Assembly (NCBI RefSeq): GCF_003574465.1
Contig: NZ_KZ984610.1
Coordinates: 19,904-79,373 of the forward strand
Direction of reading: 5' to 3'
Length of the DNA: 59,470 nt
Origin: Methylobacterium crusticola
GTDB taxonomy: Bacteria; Pseudomonadota; Alphaproteobacteria; Rhizobiales; Beijerinckiaceae
Position 1 is the stretch's first letter; every line of letters starts with the position of its first letter. Under the pieces are notes generated by a model. It was given only the letters and a program-made list of their open reading frames with translations. It was not told the DNA's origin and did no database searches. The translations under genes were made by a program, and so were the position numbers. Shown one piece after another: positions 38,651 to 45,028 of this stretch.

Positions 38651-38914
38651 GAGAGCCTCGCGGAGAGTTAACGCGAATTAACCGAGCGCCGCCCCGCGGT
38701 GCAACTGCGGCGAACCGCTGAGATCACAGGTTTGGGCGCCGGCAGACCGGGCCTGCGCGCCGCCTCCGCTGCGGCACCCGCCGGACCTGCCCGCCGAGGC
38801 GCTTCCACGGGCTCGTGCGCGGGACCGTGCCGCGAGCCTGAGGCCATCCGGCCGGGTCGAGCGTTGTCCTGCGGTGATCCCGGTCTCGGACCGGGCGAGA
38901 ACGAGGATGGTGAC

Positions 38915-39256
38915 ATGGATGCGGATCGAATCATCGGTGCCGGCAAGGAACTCGGCGGCAAGGTGCAGCAGGGCCTCGGCGAGGTGGGCGGCGATGCCGG
39001 CACGCAGGCGCGGGGTGCCGTGAACCAGGCCGCGGGCGTGGCCCAGAACGTCTACGGGCAGGCCAAGGACGCGGTGCGCAACCTCGCCGACGCCGCCCCC
39101 GACTACGTCGACCAGGCCCGCGACGTCGGCCGGCGCACCTACGACCAGGGCAACAGCATGCTCGCGCGCCAGGTCGGGGACCAGCATCTCGTCGCCCTGC
39201 TGCTCGCCGGCGCCGTCGGCTACGCCCTCGGCTGGCTCATCCACGGCCGCGACTGA
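38915..39256 (+). CDS. CsbD-like stress protein with C-terminal membrane helix
   Basis: This 113-aa protein begins with a CsbD-like segment (MDADRIIGAGKELGGKVQQGLGEV, in part), continues as a hydrophilic helical region rich in Ala, Gln and Asp, and ends in a hydrophobic stretch (HLVALLLAGAVGYALGWLIHG) that should insert in the membrane. CsbD proteins are general-stress proteins in many bacteria. A GAGGATGG ribosome-binding site precedes the ATG at 38915. I could not find an EcfG-type promoter upstream. A strong terminator follows directly. Confidence 0.75.
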   Translation: MDADRIIGAGKELGGKVQQGLGEVGGDAGTQARGAVNQAAGVAQNVYGQAKDAVRNLADAAPDYVDQARDVGRRTYDQGNSMLARQVGDQHLVALLLAGAVGYALGWLIHGRD

Positions 39257-39264
39257 CGCCCCCG

Positions 39265-39303
39265 CCCGGCCGCGCCGGTTTCGGCGCGGCCGGGTTCTGT
39301 TCT
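39265..39303 (+). terminator. Rho-independent terminator of the CsbD-like gene
   Basis: A perfect 12-bp stem (CCCGGCCGCGCC, 39265-39276, with GGCGCGGCCGGG, 39283-39294) has a GGTTTC loop and is followed by TTCTGTTCT. An ATG at 39304 directly after it is unlikely to be used, which favours a later start for the permease gene. Confidence 0.8.
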
Positions 39304-39342
39304 ATGGCGCTCCTCGTTCCGGAACGAACGGGAGGCGCTTGC

Positions 39343-40668
39343 GTGACAGCGACGAGAGAGCGTGGGGTGCGCGGCGTCGCCCGCTGGCGCCTGGCCCGGG
39401 GCGCGACGATCCTGCCCGACGAGCGCCCGCCCTACGGCCAGGTGCTCGTCCTCGGCCTCCAGCACGTCGTGGCGATGTTCGGCTCGACCGCCCTCGCGCC
39501 GGTGCTGATGGGGTTCGATCCGAACCTGGCGATCTTCTTCTCCGGCATCGCGACCCTGCTGTTCTTCGCGGTGGTCGGCGGCCGGGTGCCGAGCTACCTC
39601 GGCTCGAGCTTCGCCTTCATCGCGGTCGTGATCGCGGCCACGGGCTACGGCGGCAGCGGCCCGAACCCGAACCCCGCGGTGGCGCTCGGCGGCATCGTGG
39701 CGGCCGGGGTGGTCTACGCGCTCGCGGGCGCCGCGGTCCTGGTGGCGGGCGACGCCTGGATCGGCCGGCTGATGCCCCCCGCGGTGACCGGCGCCATCGT
39801 GGGCGCCATCGCGCTCAACCTCGCGCCCGTCGCCGTGCGGAGCCTCTCCGGCTCCGGCCTCGACGCCGGCATCGGCCTCTTCACCGTCCTGGCGGTAGGG
39901 CTCGCCGCGACCGCGCTCCCCGGCGCGGCCCGCCGCGTGCCCCTGCTCATCGGCGCCCTGGCCGCCACCCTGGCCTACCTCGCGTTGGCGAATGGGCTCG
40001 GCCTCGCGCGGCCGGTCGACTTCGCGCGCGTGGCCGAGGCGCCCTGGTTCGGGTGGCCCCGCTTCGTGTCGCCGGTCTTCGAGCCCGGCGCGATCGGGCT
40101 CATCGCCCCGGTCGCGGTCGTGCTCGTGGCCGAGAACCTCGGGCACGTCAAAGCCATCGGGGCGATGACCGGGCGCAACCTCGACCCCTATCTCGGCCGG
40201 GCCTTCATCGGCGACGGGCTCGCCACCATGCTGTCGGGCGCCTTCGGGGGGACCGGCGTGACGACCTACGCCGAGAACATGGGCGTGATGGCGGTGACGC
40301 GGGTCTACTCGACCCTGGTCTTCGCCGCGGCCGGCGTGATCGCGATCCTGTTCGGGTTGTCGCCGAAGTTCGGCGCCGCGATCCTGATCATCCCGGGACC
40401 GGTGATCGGCGGCTTGTCCGTGGTGGTGTTCGGGCTGATCGCGGCGGCGGCCGGGCGGATCTTCGTCGACAACCGGGTCGACTTCGCGCGCACCCGGGTC
40501 CAGCTGACCGTGGGCACGGCCCTGGTGCTCGGGGCCGGAGACTTCACGCTGAACTTCGGGTCGTTCCGGCTCGGCGGGATCGGGACCGCCACGATCGGGG
40601 CGATCCTGCTCTACCACCTGCTGCGGGACGACCCCGACGCGGCCGCCCCCGGGAGCGCCCGCCCCTGA
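39343..40668 (+). CDS. NCS2-family nucleobase:cation symporter (uracil/xanthine permease)
   Basis: This 441-aa polytopic transporter of the UraA/RutG family has about 12-14 hydrophobic helices. It also has the family landmarks GLQHVVAMFGSTALAP (helix 1), ENLGHVKAIG in helix 8 and GGTGVTTYAENMGVMAVTRV in helix 10, where the conserved glutamates bind substrate and proton. The start GTG at 39343 is chosen because GGGAGG stands seven bases upstream and an alternative ATG at 39304 is inside the preceding terminator. Pyrimidine uptake is the most likely role, and purine cannot be excluded. Confidence 0.9.
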   Translation: MTATRERGVRGVARWRLARGATILPDERPPYGQVLVLGLQHVVAMFGSTALAPVLMGFDPNLAIFFSGIATLLFFAVVGGRVPSYLGSSFAFIAVVIAATGYGGSGPNPNPAVALGGIVAAGVVYALAGAAVLVAGDAWIGRLMPPAVTGAIVGAIALNLAPVAVRSLSGSGLDAGIGLFTVLAVGLAATALPGAARRVPLLIGALAATLAYLALANGLGLARPVDFARVAEAPWFGWPRFVSPVFEPGAIGLIAPVAVVLVAENLGHVKAIGAMTGRNLDPYLGRAFIGDGLATMLSGAFGGTGVTTYAENMGVMAVTRVYSTLVFAAAGVIAILFGLSPKFGAAILIIPGPVIGGLSVVVFGLIAAAAGRIFVDNRVDFARTRVQLTVGTALVLGAGDFTLNFGSFRLGGIGTATIGAILLYHLLRDDPDAAAPGSARP

Positions 40669-40789
40669 GGCGAGCCGGCGCCGTGCCGGGAGGAGGGGGT
40701 AGCGCGCCGTGGGACGCCGGACCCGGCCCGCCCGCGGCGAGACTTCGCGCGTGCCCGCGGCGGGTTTTCGGCCGCGGCGGGCCCGGCGC

Positions 40790-40996
40790 CTACGGGCGGT
40801 CCGGCCGCCGGCGCGCCCGCACCGGGACGAGGACGGGGGCCGAGGCCGGCGCGCCGGCGAGGCCGAGGCAGCCGGCGATCCCGACGATCGTCACACCGAC
40901 CAGCACCGCTGCCGGAGACGCGGCGGATGCCGCCAGAACGCCCGCCACCGTCGCGAGCGTGACGAGACCGGCACGCAGGGCAAGGGAACGGTTCAT
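40790..40996 (-). CDS. Small two-helix membrane protein, putative EcfG target
   Basis: This 68-aa protein has a basic start (MNRSLALR), two hydrophobic segments (about 8-27 and 30-52) and an Arg/Pro-rich tail ending RARRRPDRP. A strong GGAGG ribosome-binding site lies eight bases before the ATG at 40996, which makes the gene convincing despite its size. Its promoter is a perfect GGAAC-N17-CGTT site at 41024-41049. No family is recognised. It should sit in the inner membrane with a cytoplasmic tail and be induced in the general stress response. Confidence 0.65.
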   Translation of the reverse strand: MNRSLALRAGLVTLATVAGVLAASAASPAAVLVGVTIVGIAGCLGLAGAPASAPVLVPVRARRRPDRP

Positions 40997-41023
40997 CGTA
41001 AGCCTCCATCCAGACACCGGAGC

Positions 41024-41049
41024 AACGTGCAGTGCGAAACTCGGGTTCC
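41024..41049 (-). promoter_or_regulatory. EcfG-type promoter of the 68-aa membrane protein gene
   Basis: On the minus strand GGAAC (41049-41045) and CGTT (41027-41024) are spaced by 17 bases. This matches the alphaproteobacterial general-stress sigma EcfG consensus GGAAC-N16/17-CGTT. The start codon is 28 bases downstream. Confidence 0.75.
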
Positions 41050-41155
41050 GCCCTCGGGATTCCGCCCGGGGACCAAGGGGTTCGCCCCCAGGCCCGCCGT
41101 CCGGCCCCGACCAGGAGATGGTGTGCCGGAGCGGTTTGCGCACCTGCGACAAAGC

Positions 41156-41180
41156 GGAACCGCAGGTCAGGCTTGACGTT
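41156..41180 (+). promoter_or_regulatory. EcfG-type promoter of the DUF1328 gene
   Basis: GGAAC (41156-41160), a 16-base spacer and CGTT (41177-41180) match the EcfG consensus exactly. The DUF1328 start is 53 bases downstream. The promoter is divergent from the one at 41024-41049. Confidence 0.8.
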
Positions 41181-41233
41181 GACTGCTCACGATCGGCCGA
41201 GGGCCGATGACGCGCTCATCGAGGGGTCACGCC

Positions 41234-41410
41234 ATGCTGGGTTGGGCTGTTACTTTTCTCGTCGTGGCCCTGGTGGCCGCGCTGTTCGGATTCGGCGGGA
41301 TCGCCGGCACGGCGGTCGAGGCCGCCAAGCTCATCTTCTTCGTCGCCGTCGTCCTGTTCGCCATCTCGGCGGTCGTCGGCCTGATGCGGGGACGCTCGCC
41401 GACCCTCTAG
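41234..41410 (+). CDS. DUF1328 (YtjA-like) small membrane protein
   Basis: This 58-aa protein is the typical MLGWAVTFLVVALVAALFGF(G) type with two transmembrane helices (about 2-22 and 28-50) joined by a short GIAGTAVEAAK loop. The family is widespread in Proteobacteria and often stress-induced, with unknown biochemical role. The ATG at 41234 is preferred to one at 41207 because it gives the family N-terminus and has a GAGGGG ribosome-binding site. It is driven by a perfect EcfG-type promoter. Confidence 0.85.
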   Translation: MLGWAVTFLVVALVAALFGFGGIAGTAVEAAKLIFFVAVVLFAISAVVGLMRGRSPTL

Positions 41411-41474
41411 GGCGGCGTCCGGCGCGTCCGGACGGGGTCAGGCGTTCCCGCGAGGACGTATGCCGACAGGTGGG

Positions 41475-41517
41475 TGCCGCTCCTCTTGCGGGGGGCGGCA
41501 TCACTCTTATCTGAGTG
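41475..41517. terminator. Terminator-like hairpins between DUF1328 gene and nepR
   Basis: Two adjacent inverted repeats, TGCCGC...GCGGCA (41475-41500) and CACTC-TTATCT-GAGTG (41502-41517), lie between the convergent genes. Together they can terminate from both sides. Confidence 0.5.
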
Positions 41518-41523
41518 CGGGAA

Positions 41524-41757
41524 TCAGGAGGTTTTCGGGGACGTCTCGGAAGGTTTATCGGCCGCGCGCTCGAGGTTGGCCAGGAGATCGATGAAGCGGT
41601 CCGGGATCGGCTGCTGCATCAGGTCGTCGTACATCGCGCGTAAGTGGGAGCCGATGCGGCCCTGCACGTTCCGGTCGAGGGCCGGCTGGTCGGGCTCGCT
41701 CGCGGGCGGCTGGTCCTGGGGCGCTCGTGGTCCTGGCATCCCCTTGGAGTCGATCAT
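41524..41757 (-). CDS. nepR: NepR, anti-sigma factor of the general stress response
   Basis: NepR binds and inhibits the ECF sigma factor EcfG. Phosphorylated PhyR sequesters NepR by sigma-factor mimicry. The 77-aa protein has the conserved helical core NVQGRIGSHLRAMYDDLM followed by QQPIPDRFIDLLANLE (about residues 30-64) between variable acidic or Pro-rich tails. The start at 41757 has an AAGGGG ribosome-binding site seven bases upstream. It is divergent from phyR and has its own EcfG-type promoter, which gives negative feedback. No ecfG or HWE/HisKA2 kinase is adjacent in this window. Confidence 0.92.
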   Translation of the reverse strand: MIDSKGMPGPRAPQDQPPASEPDQPALDRNVQGRIGSHLRAMYDDLMQQPIPDRFIDLLANLERAADKPSETSPKTS

Positions 41758-41840
41758 GCAATTCCCCTTCGCCCGTCCTGGACTTCCGGACATGGCGATG
41801 CGATGGCGCCCGTTGTGCCGGGTCGCGCGCTTGCGCCGAC

Positions 41841-41865
41841 AACGCGCCTCGGCCGGGTCGGTTCC
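41841..41865 (-). promoter_or_regulatory. EcfG-type promoter of nepR
   Basis: On the minus strand GGAAC (41865-41861), a 16-base spacer and CGTT (41844-41841) match the consensus exactly. The nepR start lies 84 bases downstream. Its -35 element is seven bases away from the -35 element of the phyR promoter, so two polymerases would compete for nearly the same DNA. Confidence 0.82.
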
Positions 41866-41872
41866 ACCCGCC

Positions 41873-41897
41873 GGAACGAACCCTGGCGCGGAACGTT
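41873..41897 (+). promoter_or_regulatory. EcfG-type promoter of phyR
   Basis: GGAAC (41873-41877), 16 bases and CGTT (41894-41897) match the EcfG consensus exactly. The phyR ATG is 54 bases downstream. phyR autoregulation by EcfG is known in Methylobacterium and related genera. Confidence 0.85.
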
Positions 41898-41951
41898 AAG
41901 CCCGGGGCTCTCGCGCGATAACGACAACACGACACCACCAAGGGGACCTGA

Positions 41952-42755
41952 ATGTCGACAGCACAACTCGTCGTGCAACACCTGCCCTACCTGCGCCGCT
42001 ACGCGCGCGCCCTGACGGGCAGCCAGGTCGCCGGCGACGCCTACGTGGCGGCGACGCTCGAGACGCTCGTGAACGAGCCCGAGACCCTCGGCCGCAGCAC
42101 CAACGTCAAGGCCGACCTGTTTCGCGTCTTCACCCGGATCTGGAACTCGCTCTCGGTCAACGGGCAGACCGAGCAGACCCAGCACGACCTCCCCGCCGAA
42201 GTGCGCCTCGGGCAGATCACGCCCCTGCCCCGGCAGGCCTTCCTGCTCTCCTGCCTCGAGGGGTTCTCGGAGGAGGATGCCGCCACGATCCTCGGCGTCG
42301 ACGTCTCGGAGGTGCGCGACCTCGTGGACGAGGCCGGCCGCGAGCTCGCCGCCGACATGGCGACCGAGATCCTGATCATCGAGGACGAGCCCCTGATCGC
42401 CATGGACCTCGAGGCGCTGGTGGAGGGCCTCGGCCACAACGTCACCGGCGTCGCCCGCACCCGCACCGAGGCCATCAAGCTCGCCTCGACCAAGCGCCCC
42501 GGCCTGATCCTGGCCGACATCCAGCTCGCCGACGGCTCGTCGGGCCTCGACGCCGTCAACGACCTCCTGAAGACCTTCGAGGTGCCGGTGATCTTCATCA
42601 CCGCCTATCCGGAGCGCTTCCTCACGGGCGAGCGGCCGGAGCCGGCCTTCCTGATCGCCAAGCCCTTCCAGCCCGCCAACGTCTCGGCGGTGATCAGCCA
42701 GGCCCTGTTCTTCCAGCAGAGCGCCCGCCGGCGCGAGGCCAAGGCGCCTGCCTGA
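41952..42755 (+). CDS. phyR: PhyR, response regulator / anti-anti-sigma factor of the general stress response
   Basis: PhyR switches on the general stress response. When phosphorylated, its sigma-like domain binds NepR and frees EcfG. The 267-aa protein has the sigma-like domain (about 1-130, with the sigma2-like LVVQHLPYLRRYARALTG and a sigma4-like helix pair) followed by a receiver domain (about 138-260). The receiver has D145/D147-type acidic pocket residues, phosphoacceptor D189 in LILADIQLADG and K237 in AKPFQP. D189 matches the phosphorylated Asp of Methylobacterium PhyR (about D190). It ends in a textbook intrinsic terminator. Confidence 0.97.
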   Translation: MSTAQLVVQHLPYLRRYARALTGSQVAGDAYVAATLETLVNEPETLGRSTNVKADLFRVFTRIWNSLSVNGQTEQTQHDLPAEVRLGQITPLPRQAFLLSCLEGFSEEDAATILGVDVSEVRDLVDEAGRELAADMATEILIIEDEPLIAMDLEALVEGLGHNVTGVARTRTEAIKLASTKRPGLILADIQLADGSSGLDAVNDLLKTFEVPVIFITAYPERFLTGERPEPAFLIAKPFQPANVSAVISQALFFQQSARRREAKAPA

Positions 42756-42803
42756 AGGGCACCGGCCCGACGGCCGCCTCACGATCCACGCCGATCATAA
42801 AAG

Positions 42804-42836
42804 AACGGGCCGGATTCGCATCCGGCCCGTTTTTTA
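42804..42836 (+). terminator. Intrinsic terminator of phyR
   Basis: A perfect 12-bp stem (AACGGGCCGGAT, 42804-42815, with ATCCGGCCCGTT, 42820-42831) with a TCGC loop is followed by a T-run. It is the clearest Rho-independent terminator in the window. Confidence 0.92.
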
Positions 42837-42981
42837 GTTTCCGGCCAATGCACAAGGGGAATGCGGGGAGGACCAGGTGGCCGGGTTGCGGGATCAACGC
42901 GCGCGAGGCCGGAACGGTTCCGCGGCATCAGTTTCGGATTGCGTGTTGCGCCTCTGCACCACTCGGGCGCCCGGCGCGCGC

Positions 42982-42996
42982 TTAACGGGCGGTTAA
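42982..42996 (+). promoter_or_regulatory. Putative CtrA-binding site
   Basis: TTAA-CGGGCGG-TTAA is an exact TTAA-N7-TTAA match, about 118 bases upstream of the gene at 43114 and 53 bases upstream of its EcfG-type promoter. The similarity to the flgB site is close (TTAACG-N5-TTAAC in both). Confidence 0.45.
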
Positions 42997-43048
42997 CGCC
43001 TTCCCTCGCCTTGTCGCCTTAAACTGTGCCGTTCAGGAACGAAGGCGC

Positions 43049-43074
43049 GGAACTACTTGCCGACCAGGCGCGTT
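43049..43074 (+). promoter_or_regulatory. EcfG-type promoter of the 175-aa secreted protein gene
   Basis: GGAAC (43049-43053), a 17-base spacer and CGTT (43071-43074) match the EcfG consensus exactly. The start codon is 39 bases downstream. Confidence 0.75.
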
Positions 43075-43113
43075 GACGCAGCGAGTTCAAGCTTCGCCGC
43101 GAGGGCCACGCGT

Positions 43114-43641
43114 ATGCTCCGCCCCCACATGTTCTTCGGGATCACAGTGCCGGCGGCTTTCCTTGCCCTGATCGGGCAGCCGCTGGTTGAGCACTCCGTC
43201 GAGGCGATCGCGCGTCCGGCCGGGCTGGAGCAGAAGGCGGTGAAGGGCGACCGCCTGGCCCTGGCACCCGCGGTCCGGCGGGCCCAGGCACCGGTCGCCG
43301 TCGAGATCACCGGCCTCAATGCCGCCAAGGTCACCCTGCGCAACGCGGCGGGCGACGTCGTCTACCAGGCCGACGCGATCCGCAACACCACCCTGATCGC
43401 CCGGGACACCGCCCTGCCCCACATCACCCTGCGGGAGCGCGAGGGCACGCCGGTGGCGCAGCGCACGCCGCCGACGCCCCCCTCGAACGAGGTCGGGTCG
43501 CGCACCGTGATGCCGGAGGGCTGCGAGGGCTCGGTCAGCCGCCTGGCCGGGCAGGAGGCCCGCCGCCTGCTGCCGAGCCGGTGCCTCGCCGACGCCGGGC
43601 CCCTGGCCGCGCCCGCCACCTGGCAGGTCGCGGAGCTCTGA
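43114..43641 (+). CDS. Exported protein of unknown function, putative EcfG target
   Basis: This 175-aa protein has an N-terminal hydrophobic segment (MLRPHMFFGITVPAAFLALI, in part) that is a signal or anchor. It is followed by a region of beta-strand-like repeats (VEITGLNAAKVTLRNAAGDVVYQADAIRNTT, in part), a Pro/Thr-rich linker (about 110-125) and a C-terminal part with two cysteines in PEGCEGSV and PSRCLADAG that may pair. It resembles no family I recognise. The promoter links it to the general stress response. The next small gene follows after 55 bases and may be cotranscribed. Confidence 0.65.
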   Translation: MLRPHMFFGITVPAAFLALIGQPLVEHSVEAIARPAGLEQKAVKGDRLALAPAVRRAQAPVAVEITGLNAAKVTLRNAAGDVVYQADAIRNTTLIARDTALPHITLREREGTPVAQRTPPTPPSNEVGSRTVMPEGCEGSVSRLAGQEARRLLPSRCLADAGPLAAPATWQVAEL

Positions 43642-43696
43642 GAAAGCGTCCGTTCCGCCACCCCGACCGACACGCCCCCCACGAGAGACCACGATC

Positions 43697-43903
43697 ATGC
43701 TGGGCTACCGCGAGCACGAGACTCCGACCCCGCCTGCGCCGATGCCCGACCGCGTCCACCGGGAGGTGGACAGCGCGTCCGAGAGCGAGCGCCTCGCCAC
43801 CCTGCTCGCCGGGCTCGTGGCGATGCGACCGGCCGACGACGTGATCTGCGCCGCCATGGCGAAACGAAACCTCATCGCGACCCGGAGCCGGCTCGTCTCC
43901 TGA
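43697..43903 (+). CDS. Small hypothetical protein
   Basis: This 68-aa soluble protein is acidic in the middle (REVDSASESERLATLLAGLV) and basic at the end (AKRNLIATRSRLVS), with no membrane segment or cysteine pair. A GAGAGACC purine run precedes the ATG at a suitable distance. It lies 55 bases after the 175-aa exported protein gene on the same strand and ends before a strong hairpin, so it is probably the second gene of that EcfG-driven unit. No family is recognised. Confidence 0.55.
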   Translation: MLGYREHETPTPPAPMPDRVHREVDSASESERLATLLAGLVAMRPADDVICAAMAKRNLIATRSRLVS

Positions 43904-43925
43904 CCGCTTCGGCCGACATGACGTA

Positions 43926-43968
43926 GACACCCCGGGGTGCGGTCCTGACGGCCGCCCCCCGGGGTGTC
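43926..43968 (+). terminator. GC-rich hairpin after the 68-aa protein gene
   Basis: GACACCCCGGGG (43926-43937) pairs perfectly with CCCCGGGGTGTC (43957-43968), and a smaller inner stem forms within the loop. It lies 22 bases after the stop codon and has no T-run. Confidence 0.6.
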
Positions 43969-44091
43969 CGCGCGCGTGGCCAAGGGGGTTCCGACCGGGC
44001 CTCGCGTCGCGTCGCTGCCGGGGCTCCGGGAGGGGCCCGCCCCGAGGGCGCGGCAGGGTGGTGCCGGCCGACTGGGGTGAGACCGGGATCC

Positions 44092-44136
44092 CATCACGAC
44101 GAAAAGGGCGCCCGGAGCGCCCTTTTCGTCGTGATG
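44092..44136. terminator. Bidirectional terminator with a perfect 20-bp stem
   Basis: Arms 44092-44111 and 44117-44136 are perfectly complementary with a CCGGA loop. The stem contains AAAAGGGCGC on one side and GCGCCCTTTT on the other, so each direction shows a GC core followed by T residues. It lies between the gene ending at 43903 and the convergent KGG-protein gene. Confidence 0.85.
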
Positions 44137-44242
44137 ACCGCCTCGGCGGACCTGGCTCGTCTGACGACCGCCCCGGCGCGCCGGGCAGCGCGTGACCCGG
44201 GCCGAGGCGGCCCGGGCACGGCTGCGGCGCCTGCCGCACGCC

Positions 44243-44437
44243 TCATTCCTCGTTCGCGCGGCCCGTGCCGGAGGCCTGACCGCCCTTGCGGCCCGCCGAC
44301 GAGGCGAGCTCGCGGTCCTGGGAGAAGGAGCGCTTCTCGGCCGGCACGCTGCGGCCGCCCTTGCTGGCGATCTCGCGCTGCCGCTCCAGGTCCATGGATG
44401 CGAAGCCGCGCTTCGAAGTCGAATTCCCGGTTGCCAT
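44243..44437 (-). CDS. KGG-repeat stress-induced protein
   Basis: This 64-aa hydrophilic protein belongs to the KGG (GsiB/ConA-10-like) family, with two copies of the short motif: GFASMDLERQREIASKGGRS (about 11-30) and ...RELASSAGRKGGQAS (about 42-56). Such proteins behave like small hydrophilins and are strongly induced by stress and desiccation. A strong AAGGAGG ribosome-binding site fixes the ATG at 44437. A near-perfect EcfG-type promoter lies 34 bases upstream. Confidence 0.85.
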   Translation of the reverse strand: MATGNSTSKRGFASMDLERQREIASKGGRSVPAEKRSFSQDRELASSAGRKGGQASGTGRANEE

Positions 44438-44471
44438 CTTTGCCTCCTTGGCCGCTGTTCTCAGTCCGAAC

Positions 44472-44496
44472 AACCTTCAGCGGAAATGATGGTTCC
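44472..44496 (-). promoter_or_regulatory. EcfG-type promoter of the KGG-protein gene (one mismatch)
   Basis: On the minus strand GGAAC (44496-44492), a 16-base spacer and GGTT (44475-44472) match the consensus except for the first base of the -10 element (G for C). Position relative to the ATG fits a short leader. Confidence 0.65.
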
Positions 44497-44579
44497 TGCC
44501 ACGCATCCGCCCGGCTCATTTGGAGGAGCGCCACGTCGGCCCGAGTTGAGGCCGGCGGGACCCGGGATGTTCCCGTCCC

Positions 44580-44605
44580 GGAACCTTCGCGAACGTGGTG
44601 GCGTT
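44580..44605 (+). promoter_or_regulatory. EcfG-type promoter upstream of the 67-aa protein gene
   Basis: GGAAC (44580-44584), a 17-base spacer and CGTT (44602-44605) match the consensus exactly. The nearest plus-strand gene starts at 44713, leaving a leader of about 100 bases. Confidence 0.65.
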
Positions 44606-44712
44606 CGGCCCCCGACGCCGCCGAGGGAAGCGAGTTCGGGGAGCGGGTTCCGCGGGCCTCGCGCTCCGGCGGACGGCGGACCACGACGCGAACCTGGCCG
44701 GGAGCCGCACCG

Positions 44713-44916
44713 ATGACGAACCGAAACATGGTCAAACCGGAGGCGGCGGCCGATCCCCGCGGCGCCCCGGCTCCGAACTGCGACGCTCTGCCGCCGATGC
44801 CGGCGGAGGAGGGCAGCCCCCACCCCGTCACGAGCGAGGAGCCCGGCGACTCGCCCCAGCCGAACCCGCAATTCGGCGGGCCGCCGCGCGGCGGCCTGAC
44901 CACGCGCAAGGACTGA
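44713..44916 (+). CDS. Small hydrophilic Pro-rich protein, putative EcfG target
   Basis: This predicted 67-aa protein is disordered in character: rich in Pro, Ala, Gly, Glu and Asp, with a C-terminal PQFGGPPRGGLTTRKD. A GGGAG ribosome-binding site lies eight bases before the ATG. There is no known domain. A hydrophilin-like protective role is possible given composition and promoter, but a spurious open frame in GC-rich DNA is also possible. Confidence 0.45.
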   Translation: MTNRNMVKPEAAADPRGAPAPNCDALPPMPAEEGSPHPVTSEEPGDSPQPNPQFGGPPRGGLTTRKD

Positions 44917-45028
44917 TCCCGACCCGTCGAGGCCGGCGGCGGTCCCCGCGCGCCGCCCGCCCGCGCGAGAGTTCCCAAGGACCGCCCCGCCGCACTACAG
45001 AGACGGACGGGACACAGGGTATCGCGCG

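Larger units (their letters stand above)
42837..43113 (+). other. Regulatory gap upstream of the 175-aa secreted protein gene
   Basis: No gene is seen. The stretch carries a CtrA-type site (42982-42996) and, 53 bases further on, an EcfG-type promoter (43049-43074). A GGAAC at 42911 lacks a properly spaced CGTT. Confidence 0.5.
43904..44242. other. Gap holding two strong hairpins between convergent genes
   Basis: The 339-bp stretch contains the hairpins at 43926-43968 and 44092-44136 and no gene. Open frames across it on both strands are Arg/Ala/Pro-rich shadows. Confidence 0.5.

Noticed and set aside
38668..38681. TTAA-CGCGAA-TTAA upstream of the DUF2865 gene, resembling a CtrA site
   Set aside because: The spacing is six, not the seven bases required by the CtrA consensus.
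39321..39345. GGAAC-N16-CGTG ahead of the nucleobase permease, resembling an EcfG promoter
   Set aside because: The -10 element reads CGTG and overlaps the GTG start codon, leaving no transcript leader. It also lies in a CGTTCCGGAACG palindrome that creates GGAAC by chance.
42911..42934. GGAAC followed by GTTT upstream of the 175-aa protein gene
   Set aside because: The spacing to any CGTT-like element is wrong; the site at 43049-43074 is exact.
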